Shown one piece after another: positions 25,810 to 36,082 of a stretch of DNA of 64,000 nt. The notes under the pieces are model-generated. The model was not told where the DNA came from. It saw nothing but the letters and a program-made list of their open reading frames with translations, and made no database searches. This DNA comes from Scytonema millei VB511283 (lineage in GTDB: Bacteria > Cyanobacteriota > Cyanobacteriia > Cyanobacteriales > Chroococcidiopsidaceae): contig NZ_JTJC03000002.1 in the NCBI RefSeq assembly GCF_000817735.3, positions 248,001 through 312,000 of the forward strand. Direction: 5' to 3'. Numbering within the stretch: the first letter of the stretch is position 1; every line of letters begins with the position of its first letter. The translations under genes and the position numbers were made by a program.

Positions 25810-28005
25810 CTAATAACTGCCTCCCTTGACAATCACGTAAACGCCCCAGATAGTAGCAGCGATCGCCAGTGCGATCGACCAACTCTGATGGCTGCTGTTA
25901 CTGGTTTTACCAGCTTGAGTGCGCAAAGTTTCAATATCGATCCAAGCCGTAGCTCCACGGCGGAACCAGCCTGTTAAGATAACATGCCTTCCAATTAAAT
26001 CGGTAGGGTCGGTAGAGGGTCTAAGCAAAAGGCAGCCGAGGGGCCCCAGCCAAGAAGCATGATGCAGCTTGACTAAGCCAGTTGGTAAGTGCAGCAGTAA
26101 ATCTTGTCCGAACCAGTTGCCAATACCGCGCCGTCCTAACAACTTACCTTGGAGGCGGAGAGACTGCGGGACAACTGGTAATAAATAGGGATTAGACAAC
26201 AGCTCGGCAAGATTGGGACGATTTAGTAAGCTGGTAGACTTCGTTTCGGGAAATAAAGCATTTAGCCGCAGAAAAATACCGAGGCTTAAGCCAATCGCCA
26301 AGCTACCGCGCACGATCCACCAGTCGCCCCACATCCATGCTAAGTAAGGATTACCTAACCAGTAGCCACCAATCCATCCCATCAGCCACATAAAACTGCT
26401 AAAAGCAGCACCGAGGAGAATTCCCAAGTAAGGAGCAACTTGTAATAGCAGTGAGTCGTTACCAGTTGTCAGTTGACGGTTGACAGTAAACGCTGGCGCT
26501 ACACCACTCCTGCAAGGAAGCAAGCTACGTGAAGATAGTTGTTTTTCTCCCCCAGCTCCCCCAGCTCCCTCAGCTCTCTTCAGCGACTCCCGACTCACTT
26601 GTAAATTTAATTCAGTCTCCAAGCGCCAGTTATGGGCAATTCGATTCAGCCGTTGGAGGCGATCGCCAACTGAGGGATGAGTTTGGTTGATGTTGAGCCA
26701 GTAGCGCAAAGGATTTGTGCAGTCCCAGGCTAAAGCTGCCTCTAATTCGGGTAATGAATGTAGATTGCTCAGGGCGATCGCTTGTTTGTAACTGATAATT
26801 GTGAGTAAGTCCCAACCTTCTAGCAACCAACTGGTATGTCCTTGCTGTTGAATATTTTGAGCCACACCACGGGCAATTTTGAGTATGGCGCGACTGAGGG
26901 CGTTAGGATTGCCAGTTAATTCTGCGGCAAGGCGATCGCTGTAGTATATGCGTAACTGAGAGAGCCAAAACGCAGGTAAACGCAGAAGCAACCACAGTCC
27001 ATAAGCAAAGTTAGCGGCGATCGCGATAAAGGCTTGTAGAGTTTTATTCGATATTTTGTTGCCCCACTCCGATAACTGGGAATAGGTTATGTAGGGTAAC
27101 TGAGTAACTAATATAAATTGAGATAAAACGATAAAATCCCTATTAGCTATCTGCCCTAATTGTGTTGCGTAGATAGCGGCAATTTCATCATCTGCGAGTT
27201 GCTCTAGCAGAGCTTGACTTACGACTATTCTTGCCGTGCGGCGCAGGTTGCCATAAGTGAAAATAAGAGGCACGGCTGTAGGTAGCACGCGCAACTGAGG
27301 TAAACGATAGTGGTGCTGGCGACAAGAGCGCTGTAGCAGCCTGCTAGCTTCTGGGCTAGAAATTTCCAAAGTTTCCAGAGATAGGTGTTGAAGCCCGTAC
27401 CACCATCTCAGTAACCCATCTATCAACCAAGGAGACAGGGCTAGCAACAGCACTAACACGCATACGATCTTGGTAGTATGGTCGTGATAGAACGGCTGAA
27501 ACGGTTCTAGGTAGGGGAGTTTTACCAATAAATCGTTAGTCAATCCCATCGCTAACTCAATGAGTTGTTGGATCGACCAAAATAGAGCGATCGCACTACC
27601 GCACTGTAATAACCAAAATGGAATTAAATTAACAGTTGGTAATGGCTGCCAGCGCTGCGCTCGTTGTGCTTGCTTTAGTTGGAGAAGAGTGGCTGGTGAC
27701 TGGTGGCTGGTGGTTAGAATTGTTCCCTCTGCTCCTAGTCTCATAGTCTCCTCTGCCCTTCTGCTGAGAAACTCCTTCAGCTCTTCGAGCTGGAGATTGC
27801 TGCTTTGTGCTAAGAGTCGGCAAAGGGAGAGCAGGTATTCAATATTGCTACTAGGAGTTGCTGGCTGAGTTTGTTGCTCGGCGATGGAAATATTTTCTGC
27901 CTGACAGAGGATTTCTAAATGAGCGATCGCCCCTTGATAGTCTTCTTGTTGCAGTGCTGTTTTTGTTGCCTCTAGCAACATTTCAGGATCGCCAGTCATA
28001 GCCAT
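25810..28005 (-). CDS. M48-peptidase-like membrane protein lacking the zinc motif
   Basis: 731 aa (Met at 28005, or 27999). The N-terminal helical part resembles a TPR unit. Several transmembrane helices follow (FWLLQCGSAIALFWSIQQL; TKIVCVLVLLLALSPWLI), and then a domain laid out like M48/HtpX peptidases. Where the family has HExxH the sequence reads IYATQLGQIANRD, and where it has the third ligand ExxxD it reads YYSDRLAAELTGNP. All three zinc ligands are therefore replaced and the protein should be catalytically inactive. C-terminal helices and a domain ending in LIGRHVILTGWFRRGATAW follow. Two segments are translated from STRR DNA: about residues 89-106 (27690-27740) and 469-512 (26470-26600). 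Related proteins occur in cyanobacteria; the role is unknown. Confidence 0.8.
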   Translation of the reverse strand: MAMTGDPEMLLEATKTALQQEDYQGAIAHLEILCQAENISIAEQQTQPATPSSNIEYLLSLCRLLAQSSNLQLEELKEFLSRRAEETMRLGAEGTILTTSHQSPATLLQLKQAQRAQRWQPLPTVNLIPFWLLQCGSAIALFWSIQQLIELAMGLTNDLLVKLPYLEPFQPFYHDHTTKIVCVLVLLLALSPWLIDGLLRWWYGLQHLSLETLEISSPEASRLLQRSCRQHHYRLPQLRVLPTAVPLIFTYGNLRRTARIVVSQALLEQLADDEIAAIYATQLGQIANRDFIVLSQFILVTQLPYITYSQLSEWGNKISNKTLQAFIAIAANFAYGLWLLLRLPAFWLSQLRIYYSDRLAAELTGNPNALSRAILKIARGVAQNIQQQGHTSWLLEGWDLLTIISYKQAIALSNLHSLPELEAALAWDCTNPLRYWLNINQTHPSVGDRLQRLNRIAHNWRLETELNLQVSRESLKRAEGAGGAGGEKQLSSRSLLPCRSGVAPAFTVNRQLTTGNDSLLLQVAPYLGILLGAAFSSFMWLMGWIGGYWLGNPYLAWMWGDWWIVRGSLAIGLSLGIFLRLNALFPETKSTSLLNRPNLAELLSNPYLLPVVPQSLRLQGKLLGRRGIGNWFGQDLLLHLPTGLVKLHHASWLGPLGCLLLRPSTDPTDLIGRHVILTGWFRRGATAWIDIETLRTQAGKTSNSSHQSWSIALAIAATIWGVYVIVKGGSY

Positions 28006-28181
28006 AAACCATAAACTTTCTTGCTTTCACCGATCGCCAATACCTTATCGCCACCGATTCTGGCACAACCAGCTAGATATGAGTAGAAAGTGAGTTGCGA
28101 ATAGCGAAGAAAAGAGTGTGGGGACAAGTCACAAGTCACAAGTCAAAACCATCTAGCCACCAGCCACCAGCCACTAGCCAC

Positions 28182-29381
28182 TCACCAGACTCCCGACTCC
28201 CGACTCCTGGCTAACAACATTTGCAATATCTCTGTAGCAGCACGATCGCCTACACCTGTTTCTCCTAGAAGCGATCGCATTTGCTGATAGTCTGTTAAAA
28301 CTTGCTGGCGGCGGGTTGGGTTGAGGAGCAATTCTAAAGCTTGTTGGGTAATATTTTCTGGCGTGGCTCGATCTTGAAGTAACTCAGGGACGATTTCGCG
28401 ATTGACAACTAAGTTCGGTGGCGAGATCAAGGGTAAGTTAATCTTAAGGAAATTGCGGGCGATCCACGCTGTAAACCGACTGACGCGATAAATTACAACT
28501 TGCGGCACGTCTAACAAGGCAATTTCTAGATTTACCGTGCCAGACTTAGTAATTGCTAAGTCAGATGCTGCGATCGCCTCTAAAGTTTGACCGGAAAGTA
28601 TAGTTGCTTGTAAGCCGTAATCTTTTACTGCTTGGGCGATCGGTTGGCGATAGATTTCTAAAGATAGGGGAATCCAAAAACGTACTTGTGGTAGTTTTGC
28701 CTGAATTGCTTTTGCTGCTTGAAACATTGCTGGCAGCAGATATTTTAATTCTTGGTGACGAGAGGCAGGAATTAACGCTATGCTCAAAGCCTCTGGTGCA
28801 ATACCTAGCTTAGCCCTTGCTACTTCGCGACTAGGTGCTGTCTGCACGCGATCGAGTAGAGGATGCCCTACCCAAGTAACTGACATGCCCAAGCGTTTAA
28901 AATAACTGGCTTCTGCGGGAAATATTGCCAACAACCGATCCGTCATCTTGACTAAGCGATCGATTTCTCCCCGATTAGACCACCAGACCCACATTTGGGG
29001 AGCAATAAAATACACGATTGGAACTTGGGGAAAAGTTCGCCGGATGTAGCTGCCTAAAGCCAAATTGGGTCCGGCATAGTCTATGAGTACGACAAGATCG
29101 GGTGGATGTTGTTGGAGATACTGTTTAGTTTGGCTTTGAATTTTGAGGGTAGGTAAGACAAATGGGATTGCTTCCCAGACAGTACCAACAGAACCAATGC
29201 TGGCAGTATTAGCCAAAAGACGAGCGCCAGCTGCTGCCATGCGATCGCCTCCCAAGGCAACAATTTCTAGAGGCAGATTGCGATCGCGGCTTTGACGGTG
29301 CAATGCTTCTACAAGTAAAGCTCCTTGAAGATCGCCCGAAACTTCGCCCGTACTAATGAAAATTCTGTAGTCATTTGTCAT
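28182..29381 (-). CDS. lpxB: Lipid-A-disaccharide synthase
   Basis: 399 aa GT19 enzyme joining UDP-diacylglucosamine and lipid X. N-terminal IFISTGEVSGDLQGALLVEA is the family signature; FIAPQMWVWWSNRGEIDRLV and ITKSGTVNLEIALLDVPQVV are the other conserved blocks. The start codon is provided by an STRR tract of ATGACAA units (29369-29397): the first four residues MTND come from the repeat. The last residues (ARSRESGVW) come from another STRR (GACTCCC units). Last gene of the lpxC-fabZ-lpxA-lpxB order, 88 bp after lpxA. Confidence 0.95.
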   Translation of the reverse strand: MTNDYRIFISTGEVSGDLQGALLVEALHRQSRDRNLPLEIVALGGDRMAAAGARLLANTASIGSVGTVWEAIPFVLPTLKIQSQTKQYLQQHPPDLVVLIDYAGPNLALGSYIRRTFPQVPIVYFIAPQMWVWWSNRGEIDRLVKMTDRLLAIFPAEASYFKRLGMSVTWVGHPLLDRVQTAPSREVARAKLGIAPEALSIALIPASRHQELKYLLPAMFQAAKAIQAKLPQVRFWIPLSLEIYRQPIAQAVKDYGLQATILSGQTLEAIAASDLAITKSGTVNLEIALLDVPQVVIYRVSRFTAWIARNFLKINLPLISPPNLVVNREIVPELLQDRATPENITQQALELLLNPTRRQQVLTDYQQMRSLLGETGVGDRAATEILQMLLARSRESGVW

Positions 29382-29469
29382 TTGTCATTTGTCATTCGAT
29401 CGGTTATTAGTTGTTGGTTATTAATTATTAATTACGTTTTGACTTTTGACTTTTGACTTTTGACTTTGC

Positions 29470-30303
29470 CTAACATATTTCCTCGTCACCGTTGGGCAAT
29501 TGTCGCCCGGGAATGGAACCGCGCCTGGGTTTCATTTGGGACATTCGCAAAAATTGCAATAGATGTTGTACGTGTTCGTTATCTGCTATTAGCTCTAATT
29601 GTTCCAAAGCTTGACTGAGAGTGAGATCGGAACGATAAAGAATCCGAAAAGCTTTTTTCAGAGAACCATAGACTTGCCCTTGTTCTGCTTGGGCAATCCC
29701 GGCGCGTTTAATGCCTACAATGTTCAGCGATCGCACTCGGGCGGGATTGCCTTCTACTAACATATAGGGTGGCACGTCCCTAGCGATACGACTCATTCCA
29801 CCCACCATTGCTAGTTTTCCGATATGCACGAATTGATGTACGCCCAAAACTCCGCTGATGGTGGCACGCGATTCAATGTGGATGTGTCCGGCTAGAGCTA
29901 CGCCATTCGCGATCGTCACAGAGTCTTCAATGATACAGTTATGACCTACATGAGCATAAGCCATTAATAAGTTATTGTTGCCGATAATCGTGGCTTCTCC
30001 GGTAAGAGTGGCGCGGTTGATGGTGACGTACTCGCGGATACGATTGCCGTCACCAATTTTTACCATTGAGGAACCGCCATCGTACTTAAGGTCTTGTGGT
30101 TCTAGCCCAATTGCCGCTCCCGGAAAAATTTGATTTCTCGCCCCAATTTCTGTTGGTCCCTCCAACACAACATGAGCGCCAATGGTAGTTTCGGGACCAA
30201 CTTTGACTTCCCGACCAATAACCGCGTAGGGACCTACCTCTACAGTCGGGTGTAGTTCTGCCCCTGGATGGATTGCAGCAGTATGATGAATGAGTGTTTT
30301 CAA
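29470..30303 (-). CDS. lpxA: UDP-N-acetylglucosamine acyltransferase
   Basis: 277 aa, left-handed beta-helix built of hexapeptide repeats (AVIGREVKVGPETTIGAHVV and later turns). Catalytic-region YAHVGHNCIIED holds the conserved His; GVLGVHQFVHIGKLAMVGGM binds the acyl chain. C-terminal helical domain ends near FLRMSQMKPRRGS. First step of lipid A synthesis. The start is TTG at 30303 (KTLIHHTAAIHPGAE), directly fitting the family N-terminus. The 160-bp spacer to fabZ is STRR DNA (CAGTTGT/CAGTTAT and TTTTGAC units). Confidence 0.95.
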   Translation of the reverse strand: MKTLIHHTAAIHPGAELHPTVEVGPYAVIGREVKVGPETTIGAHVVLEGPTEIGARNQIFPGAAIGLEPQDLKYDGGSSMVKIGDGNRIREYVTINRATLTGEATIIGNNNLLMAYAHVGHNCIIEDSVTIANGVALAGHIHIESRATISGVLGVHQFVHIGKLAMVGGMSRIARDVPPYMLVEGNPARVRSLNIVGIKRAGIAQAEQGQVYGSLKKAFRILYRSDLTLSQALEQLELIADNEHVQHLLQFLRMSQMKPRRGSIPGRQLPNGDEEIC

Positions 30304-30333
30304 GGATGCATCTCCAATCGAGGCGCTAGAAAA

Positions 30334-30453
30334 TCAGTTGTCAGTTATCAGTTGTCAGTTATCAGTTGTCAGTTGTCAATGAGTAGTGCGTGGTGCGAAA
30401 ATCTCTTCTGACTTTTGACTTTTGACTTTTGACTTCTGACTTCTGACTTCTGA
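30334..30453. repeat. STRR tract in the lpxA-fabZ spacer
   Basis: CAGTTGT/CAGTTAT heptamers at 30334-30379, then TTTTGAC and TTCTGAC heptamers at 30408-30453. Confidence 0.8.
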
Positions 30454-30464
30454 GTTCTGCCGAA

Positions 30465-31001
30465 TTACTCTACAAGGGAAAAGAGTAATTCGCCTTCTGC
30501 TGCCAGTTGACCGTCAACTTCAGCACGGGCTTGCATTCTCCCAAAACGACGACGCTTTACCCACAACAGTTCCACTGTCATCACCAACTGATCTCCTGGA
30601 GTTACTTGTCGCCGAAACCTAACTTTATCCATGCCAGCAAACACAAACAAATTGCCGTCCATTTCCTGCATTTGAGTTAACACAACTCCACCGACTTGTG
30701 CCATAGCTTCTACAATCAAAACTCCAGGCATCAATGGTCTTTGGGGAAAATGCCCCTGAAAATGAGGTTCGTTGAAAGTCACGTTTTTGATCCCAACAGC
30801 TTTCTTTCCTGGGATGTACTCAATAATTCTGTCTACCAGGGCAAAAGGATAGCGATGAGGCAAAAGTGCATGAATTTGCTCGACTGTGAGGGTTGTTTTC
30901 TCTGGGGTAGGAGTAACTTCAGTTTGGCGATCGAGGTGCTGAAGATTAGCATCATCGCTAGCAGGAGAATCTGGGGAATTGACTTGGATCAGGGATGACA
31001 T
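30465..31001 (-). CDS. fabZ: 3-hydroxyacyl-ACP dehydratase
   Basis: 178 aa from ATG 31001 (a TTG five codons earlier is less likely). An N-terminal 45-residue extension rich in Ser/Asp/Gln precedes the hot-dog domain. Catalytic blocks [14 protein letters not shown], then [20 protein letters not shown] with His and Glu are intact. Dehydrates 3-hydroxyacyl-ACP in fatty-acid synthesis; its place between lpxC and lpxA balances acyl chains for lipid A against phospholipid. Confidence 0.95.
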   Translation of the reverse strand: MSSLIQVNSPDSPASDDANLQHLDRQTEVTPTPEKTTLTVEQIHALLPHRYPFALVDRIIEYIPGKKAVGIKNVTFNEPHFQGHFPQRPLMPGVLIVEAMAQVGGVVLTQMQEMDGNLFVFAGMDKVRFRRQVTPGDQLVMTVELLWVKRRRFGRMQARAEVDGQLAAEGELLFSLVE

Positions 31002-31142
31002 GGCTGAATTTCTCAAAGATCGGGGCTGTGAAGGGAGCAGGGAGCAGGGAGCAGGGAGCAGGGGAGTGACTGGTGGCTGGTGGCTAGTGACTAGAATTAC
31101 CCCCTTGTCTTTCTTGTCTCCTGTCTCTGTCTCCTGTCTCCT

Positions 31143-32159
31143 TCATGATTTCATTTTTTGCTCCAACAGTTGGGCAAGTTGAACGTGTAGTTTGTGGCTT
31201 GCTTTATAAGCAAGGAAATGAGCGTTGGGGAATGTCCCCAGTAAGCACAAATCTCCTACTAAATCTAAAATTTTATGACGTGCTGGTTCATTTGCAAATC
31301 TCAATGGTGGATTCAGCCATGTTTGGGGGGTACAAACAATAGCATTTTCAAGACTTCCACCTTTAATTAACCCCTGCGATCGCAAGAATTCGATCTGGGT
31401 TGCCAAACCGAAAGTGCGTGCGGGGGCAATTTCTGCCGCAAATGTAGATGTATTATACGTCCAACTATGCCACTGATTGCCGATCGCCGCAGTCTCGAAG
31501 TCAATTCCGTAAGTAAAGCGGGTTTCTGGGGCGGGCAAAGCTGCGACAAATGTATCGCCTTCGCGTACCCAAACGGGTTCTAATAGCTGGGGGACAATAG
31601 TAGGCGCTGGCAGAGGCGATCGCCCAACTTTGGCGATCGCCTCTGCCCAAATCCGAGCCGAACCGTCTAACAACGGCACTTCTGCCGCGTCAATTTCAAT
31701 TCTGGCATTATCGACTCCGCTTCCTGCTAGGGCTGCCAGCAAATGTTCTACAGTGCGAACGGATGCTGCTCCAGCTTCGAGTTGCGTCGACAGTACGGTT
31801 TGACCAACCGCTCCAACGCGAGCAGGAATTATTGGTTGAGTTGGCAAATCGACCCGCACGAAGTAGCGCCCTTCCCCCGCTGCGGCGGGTAAAATGCGAA
31901 CTTGGCTAGTCTCGCCACTATGCAATCCGACTCCCGATTGGCTTATCGTTCCTGCGAGCGTGTGCTGTGAGGAGTGAGGGGAATTCAAAATTCGGAATTT
32001 AGAGCAGAGCGGAAGTTTCTCCTCTGCTCCCCTACCTCCTTGTTCCCCTTGTCCTCCTTGTCTCCCTTGCTTTTCCCTTACTCCTCGCTCCTCACTCCTC
32101 ACTCCTTCCATCTTGTCTACCTTGTCCCCTTGTCCTCCTGTTTTCTGTCTCCTATCCAT
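31143..32159 (-). CDS. lpxC: UDP-3-O-acyl-N-acetylglucosamine deacetylase
   Basis: 338 aa if read from ATG 32159, 5 bp after the bamA stop. The LpxC fold starts only at [16 protein letters not shown] (about residue 69), and the preceding stretch ([38 protein letters not shown]) is translated STRR and AATTCGGAATT DNA. The actual start may be an internal codon such as TTG 31988; the extension is suspicious. Zinc-site regions [20 protein letters not shown] and [20 protein letters not shown] followed by [10 protein letters not shown] are present. Commits UDP-GlcNAc precursors to lipid A. Confidence 0.9.
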   Translation of the reverse strand: MDRRQKTGGQGDKVDKMEGVRSEERGVREKQGRQGGQGEQGGRGAEEKLPLCSKFRILNSPHSSQHTLAGTISQSGVGLHSGETSQVRILPAAAGEGRYFVRVDLPTQPIIPARVGAVGQTVLSTQLEAGAASVRTVEHLLAALAGSGVDNARIEIDAAEVPLLDGSARIWAEAIAKVGRSPLPAPTIVPQLLEPVWVREGDTFVAALPAPETRFTYGIDFETAAIGNQWHSWTYNTSTFAAEIAPARTFGLATQIEFLRSQGLIKGGSLENAIVCTPQTWLNPPLRFANEPARHKILDLVGDLCLLGTFPNAHFLAYKASHKLHVQLAQLLEQKMKS

Positions 32160-32164
32160 AATCC

Positions 32165-34801
32165 CTAGAATTTCTCCCCAATGCCAAACTGAATGCGGCT
32201 GTCACCGTCGCTGTTCAAGCCGTAGTCTAGGCGCAGGGGTCCCAAGGGAGAATTGACTCGCACGCCTACACCGTAACCGACTCCCGTACCTGGTTTATCG
32301 AGTAGAACTGCTGGTTCTCCAGGTACGTTACCCGCCGTACCTAAATCGGAGCCGAAATCGACAAATAGAGCGCCACCGACAACCGAGAAAATTGGGAAGC
32401 GATACTCGGCTGTAGCAGTGACAAAACTGCGTCCGCTGCCCAGCTCTCCTTCTCCATAACCCCGTACTGAGTTACTACCACCAATGGAAAAGGCTTCGTA
32501 GGGAGGTAGATCGCCAATGACCGTTCCAGCTTGAATATTAAAAGCTAAAGTTTCCGGTCCTTCATTGAAGCTAGTAAAGTTGACCGGAATGTATTGACTG
32601 TAGCTACCCCGCAATCGATTCAGAAGAATGCTGCCGCTACCAATGGGAATCGATTGCTCTACGCCTAATCGCAGGAAAGAACCGTCAGTAGGTGTCGTGA
32701 TGTTATTTCGGAGATCGCGTACTGCTCCTAGCTGTACGGTCAGCAAATCGTCTGAACCGTCATCAGAAAAACTCAAGGGAATATCTTCTCTACCGTTAAA
32801 TCTGCCTTCTGGCGTAACTTCACCATCATCATCGCGGATGGAAACGCGCTGATATTGCAATCCTGCGGATGCCGTCCATTCCGACCGAGCTAAGGGATTG
32901 CGAGACAACGGACGGGTAAAGGTAACGCCGCCACCTTGTCGCCGCACGCGGGGACGCACGCCATCATCGGGGTCGCCTACCTCGATATTCTCGTCATCTC
33001 CATCAAAAATGAGCGAAATCGATCGCCGCTGGAATAAGTTGACTGTATAGGAAGTTCTGTAGGGGTCGCCCGCAATCCAGGGGTCGGTGAACCGGAGATC
33101 GAACAGCAACTCGCTCCGTTCCGTACCAACCTGCAACTCTGCCCCTAATTTTTGGTTATTGCCACCTAAATTGTTTTGCTGAAAGCTGACTGCTCCAAAT
33201 AAGCCACTGGCAGAACTAATACCACCGCTCAATCCCAAACTACCGCTGCGGCGTTCGTCCACGTTCAGCACGACAATCACTTTACGGGGGTCTTGACCGG
33301 GGTTGAGGGCAACGTTTACGTCTTCAAATATCCCCAGTCCGTAAACCCGTTGCAGGTCGCTTTGAACCACGTTGCGATTGAATACGTTATTGGGCTTCAG
33401 GGCGAGTTCTCGCGTGATGATAAAATCTCGCGTCCGACCGCGAATTGGTTTGCCTTCGTCGTCGGTCGCTTCGCCTTCCCGCACGAAACGGACTTGGATA
33501 TCTTCAACAACTCCTTCCGATACTTGAAGCGTGACTGTGCCGTCGGGTGCAACTTGGGGTGCGGCGATCACTTGTGCCAAGACGTAACCGTTTTTCTGAT
33601 ACCACTGGTTGAGCTGCTTAATGCCTTCCTGCAAGCGGCGGAAGTTGAGAATGTTGCCGTACTGCGGCTTAAAAGTCTCCTCAACTAATTTGGGAGGCAA
33701 GACGGACGGAACATTTGTACCAGGGTTAGCTTCGATTTGAACTCGCCCAAGGGTTGGGTTAGGTTGCACGATATAGGCAACCCGCACGCCTAAGGGTGTA
33801 TCTTCCGGTATAGCCCGGACATTGGCGAAAAAGCCTGTCGCAAAAATGGCGTTGATATCTTCTTGTAATTGCGATCGCGTCGTCGTTCGCCCTGGAGCGG
33901 TACGAATTGCTCGGTAAACTTCGTTTTGTAATTCTTCAGTCAAAGTACCAGTTTCGCTACTCACAGCGACTTCTGCGACAAGAACTCTAGGTTCTGCCGC
34001 TTCAGGTTGAGTTTCTGGTGTGGGTTGAGTTTCTCCTGGCGTTCCTGGCTGAGTTGGCGTAGGTGGTAGAGCGTCTGTTGGCGGTTGGGTTTGTTCTGGT
34101 GCTGGAGTGGATGGAGGAATAGGTGGATTTGGTTGATTGGGAACGCTTCCTGGTGCAGGTGCGCCGTTAGGAGTCACGGGAACTTGAATGCGATTGGGCG
34201 TTTCTTGCTGCGGTAGAGATTCCGTACCTGGAGCTGGTTGCACTGGTACTGTTGGCGGTGTGGCTGGTTCCGTCGTTGGTGCGGCAGGATTATCAGAATC
34301 CGGTGCTGGTTGACGATCGCGGTTAATCGGAATTTCAATTCCTCTGGGGGTCTCGTCCTGCGAGTCGAGTTGGGCGATCGCTCGCGTTTTGAGCGCCGCT
34401 GCGCCATGCTCGCTCGGATGGCGATCGTTACGATTTGTACTTGGTTTTTTTGTACTTGGTTTTAAAGAAAAGCTTTCTTTAGCTACTAATTTTTTTGCTG
34501 CTAATTTTGGTGTTGCTATTACAGCCTGTTCTCCCTTCAAGCTGGCGATTAATACTTGACGGGAAGAAGTGAGAGAATTCGGAATACCCTTGCGGGGAGG
34601 CAAGCTACGGAATTCGGAATTCGGAATTTGGACAATCTTAGAATTATTTTTGACTTTTAACTTTTGACTTTTAAATTGCTTCTCCTGTCCTGTTATAGCC
34701 CGATCGGCAGGAGCCGCATAAGTTGCTGGCATTTGCACCAGCATGACTTGCCGAAAGCTCGCGATCGCCGCGATCGCCACCCATACACGAAATAAACGCA
34801 T
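32165..34801 (-). CDS. bamA: Outer-membrane assembly factor BamA (Omp85)
   Basis: 878 aa. A signal peptide (to about 30) precedes a long Pro/Thr/Gln-rich disordered region (about 130-270, with [16 protein letters not shown] and [14 protein letters not shown]). POTRA domains cover roughly 275-530 ([55 protein letters not shown]). A 16-strand barrel follows, with the insertase signature [21 protein letters not shown] and a final Phe in FGIGEKF. Inserts beta-barrel proteins in the outer membrane. Residues about 40-90 include STRR-derived peptides ([21 protein letters not shown]). Lies between purC and lpxC. Confidence 0.94.
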   Translation of the reverse strand: MRLFRVWVAIAAIASFRQVMLVQMPATYAAPADRAITGQEKQFKSQKLKVKNNSKIVQIPNSEFRSLPPRKGIPNSLTSSRQVLIASLKGEQAVIATPKLAAKKLVAKESFSLKPSTKKPSTNRNDRHPSEHGAAALKTRAIAQLDSQDETPRGIEIPINRDRQPAPDSDNPAAPTTEPATPPTVPVQPAPGTESLPQQETPNRIQVPVTPNGAPAPGSVPNQPNPPIPPSTPAPEQTQPPTDALPPTPTQPGTPGETQPTPETQPEAAEPRVLVAEVAVSSETGTLTEELQNEVYRAIRTAPGRTTTRSQLQEDINAIFATGFFANVRAIPEDTPLGVRVAYIVQPNPTLGRVQIEANPGTNVPSVLPPKLVEETFKPQYGNILNFRRLQEGIKQLNQWYQKNGYVLAQVIAAPQVAPDGTVTLQVSEGVVEDIQVRFVREGEATDDEGKPIRGRTRDFIITRELALKPNNVFNRNVVQSDLQRVYGLGIFEDVNVALNPGQDPRKVIVVLNVDERRSGSLGLSGGISSASGLFGAVSFQQNNLGGNNQKLGAELQVGTERSELLFDLRFTDPWIAGDPYRTSYTVNLFQRRSISLIFDGDDENIEVGDPDDGVRPRVRRQGGGVTFTRPLSRNPLARSEWTASAGLQYQRVSIRDDDGEVTPEGRFNGREDIPLSFSDDGSDDLLTVQLGAVRDLRNNITTPTDGSFLRLGVEQSIPIGSGSILLNRLRGSYSQYIPVNFTSFNEGPETLAFNIQAGTVIGDLPPYEAFSIGGSNSVRGYGEGELGSGRSFVTATAEYRFPIFSVVGGALFVDFGSDLGTAGNVPGEPAVLLDKPGTGVGYGVGVRVNSPLGPLRLDYGLNSDGDSRIQFGIGEKF

Positions 34802-34841
34802 TTTGTTTCACCTATTTAGCACGTCCGCACACCAATAAAAG

Positions 34842-34935
34842 TTTGTCATTCGTCATTTGTCATTTGTCATTCGGTAGTTGACGGTTTACGGTTGACGGTT
34901 GTTTTTTGCTCCCTCAGCTCCCTCAGCCCCCTCAG
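34842..34935. repeat. STRR tract in the purC-bamA spacer
   Basis: GTCATTT units, GTTGACGG units and CAGCTCCCT units follow each other between bamA and purC. Confidence 0.75.
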
Positions 34936-34950
34936 CTCCCTCAGCTCTCC

Positions 34951-35700
34951 CTACTCCCTACTCCCGTCTCCCTCATTAGCTTGAGCTAGCACGCGACGCA
35001 GTACCTCTTGGTAAGCGGTTTCGACATTGCCTAAGTCGCGACGGAAACGGTCTTTATCCATGACTCGCCGATTGGGGTCTGTTTCAGCTACGTCCCATAA
35101 GCGACAAGTATCGGGGCTAATTTCATCACCCAGTCGTAACTGTCCCTGAGCATCGTAACCAAACTCTAGCTTGAAGTCTACTAGGGTCAGATCGCAACGC
35201 TGGAAAAATTCGCCTAGATAGCGATTAATTTGGAGCGCCATTTGTTGTAATTGGTTGACTTGTTCTGGAGTTGCTAGCTCTAGCAGAAAGAGGCGATCGC
35301 TCGTCAATAAGGGATCTCCTAAACTATCGTTTTTGTAATAAAACTCTACCAACGGCTGTTTCAAAACTGTCCCTAGAGGTAATCCTGTTTGTTGACAGAG
35401 ACTCCCTGCGGCAATGTTCCTGACGACCACCTCTAACGGCAAGATTTGCAATCGCCTGACGCGCATTTGATTAGCGCTGATGCTTTCCAGCCAGTGTGTC
35501 GGAATGCCTTGCTTTTCTAAATACTGAAACAACACGGTGGAGATGGTGCAGTTAATCTCTCCTTTGCCGACAATACTGCCTCGCTTTTGAGCATTAAAAG
35601 CAGTGGCATCGTCTTTGAAATGTGCCAGTAATATTTCTGGCTCTGTTGTCGTGTAAACAATTTTTGCTTTACCTTCGTAGAGCAGCGATCGTGCAACCAT
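34951..35700 (-). CDS. purC: SAICAR synthetase
   Basis: 249 aa. ATP-dependent ligation of aspartate to CAIR in purine synthesis. N-terminal LLYEGKAKIVYTT is the family signature, followed by FKDDATAFNAQKRG, LEVVVRNIAAGSLCQQTGLP and LVDFKLEFGYDAQGQLRLGD with DEISPDTCRLWD. Full length. First gene on this strand before bamA and the lpx genes; only STRR DNA separates it from bamA. Confidence 0.96.
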   Translation of the reverse strand: MVARSLLYEGKAKIVYTTTEPEILLAHFKDDATAFNAQKRGSIVGKGEINCTISTVLFQYLEKQGIPTHWLESISANQMRVRRLQILPLEVVVRNIAAGSLCQQTGLPLGTVLKQPLVEFYYKNDSLGDPLLTSDRLFLLELATPEQVNQLQQMALQINRYLGEFFQRCDLTLVDFKLEFGYDAQGQLRLGDEISPDTCRLWDVAETDPNRRVMDKDRFRRDLGNVETAYQEVLRRVLAQANEGDGSRE

Positions 35701-36082
35701 TTCAGGATTACTCTTGATTAGCGTTCTAGCTTGCCAGGTACAGGCTTAATCATTTTAGCCACTATTGGACACTTAAATGAGGAGTCAGGGAATAGAGTTG
35801 TTGGTTGGAAGTTGACGGCGATCGGTGACTAGTGGCTGGTGGCTGGTGACTAGAATTGCTCCCTTGTCTCCCTTGTCTCCCTTGTCCTCTTCCCTCCTGT
35901 CTCTATATTCCTGTCAGCATTTGCAGTAACTTAAAGCTGCCTTAGCTGGAACTTAAGCAGTAGATATTAGACTTTTAAAGCATTGTTATTAGGGTGTAAT
36001 TGTCTCGCTTTTGAGCGTGGCTTACACTTGGCTAACACTTTATTGGCTCAGAATCTAAGAGTTTCCGTTTTTGTAAATACCC
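35701..36082. other. Divergent promoter region between purC and the deacetylase gene
   Basis: 382 bp containing GGCTGGTGGCTGGTGACTAG and CCCTTGTCT STRR units (35827-35892). Expected to hold both promoters; no gene seen. Confidence 0.55.
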
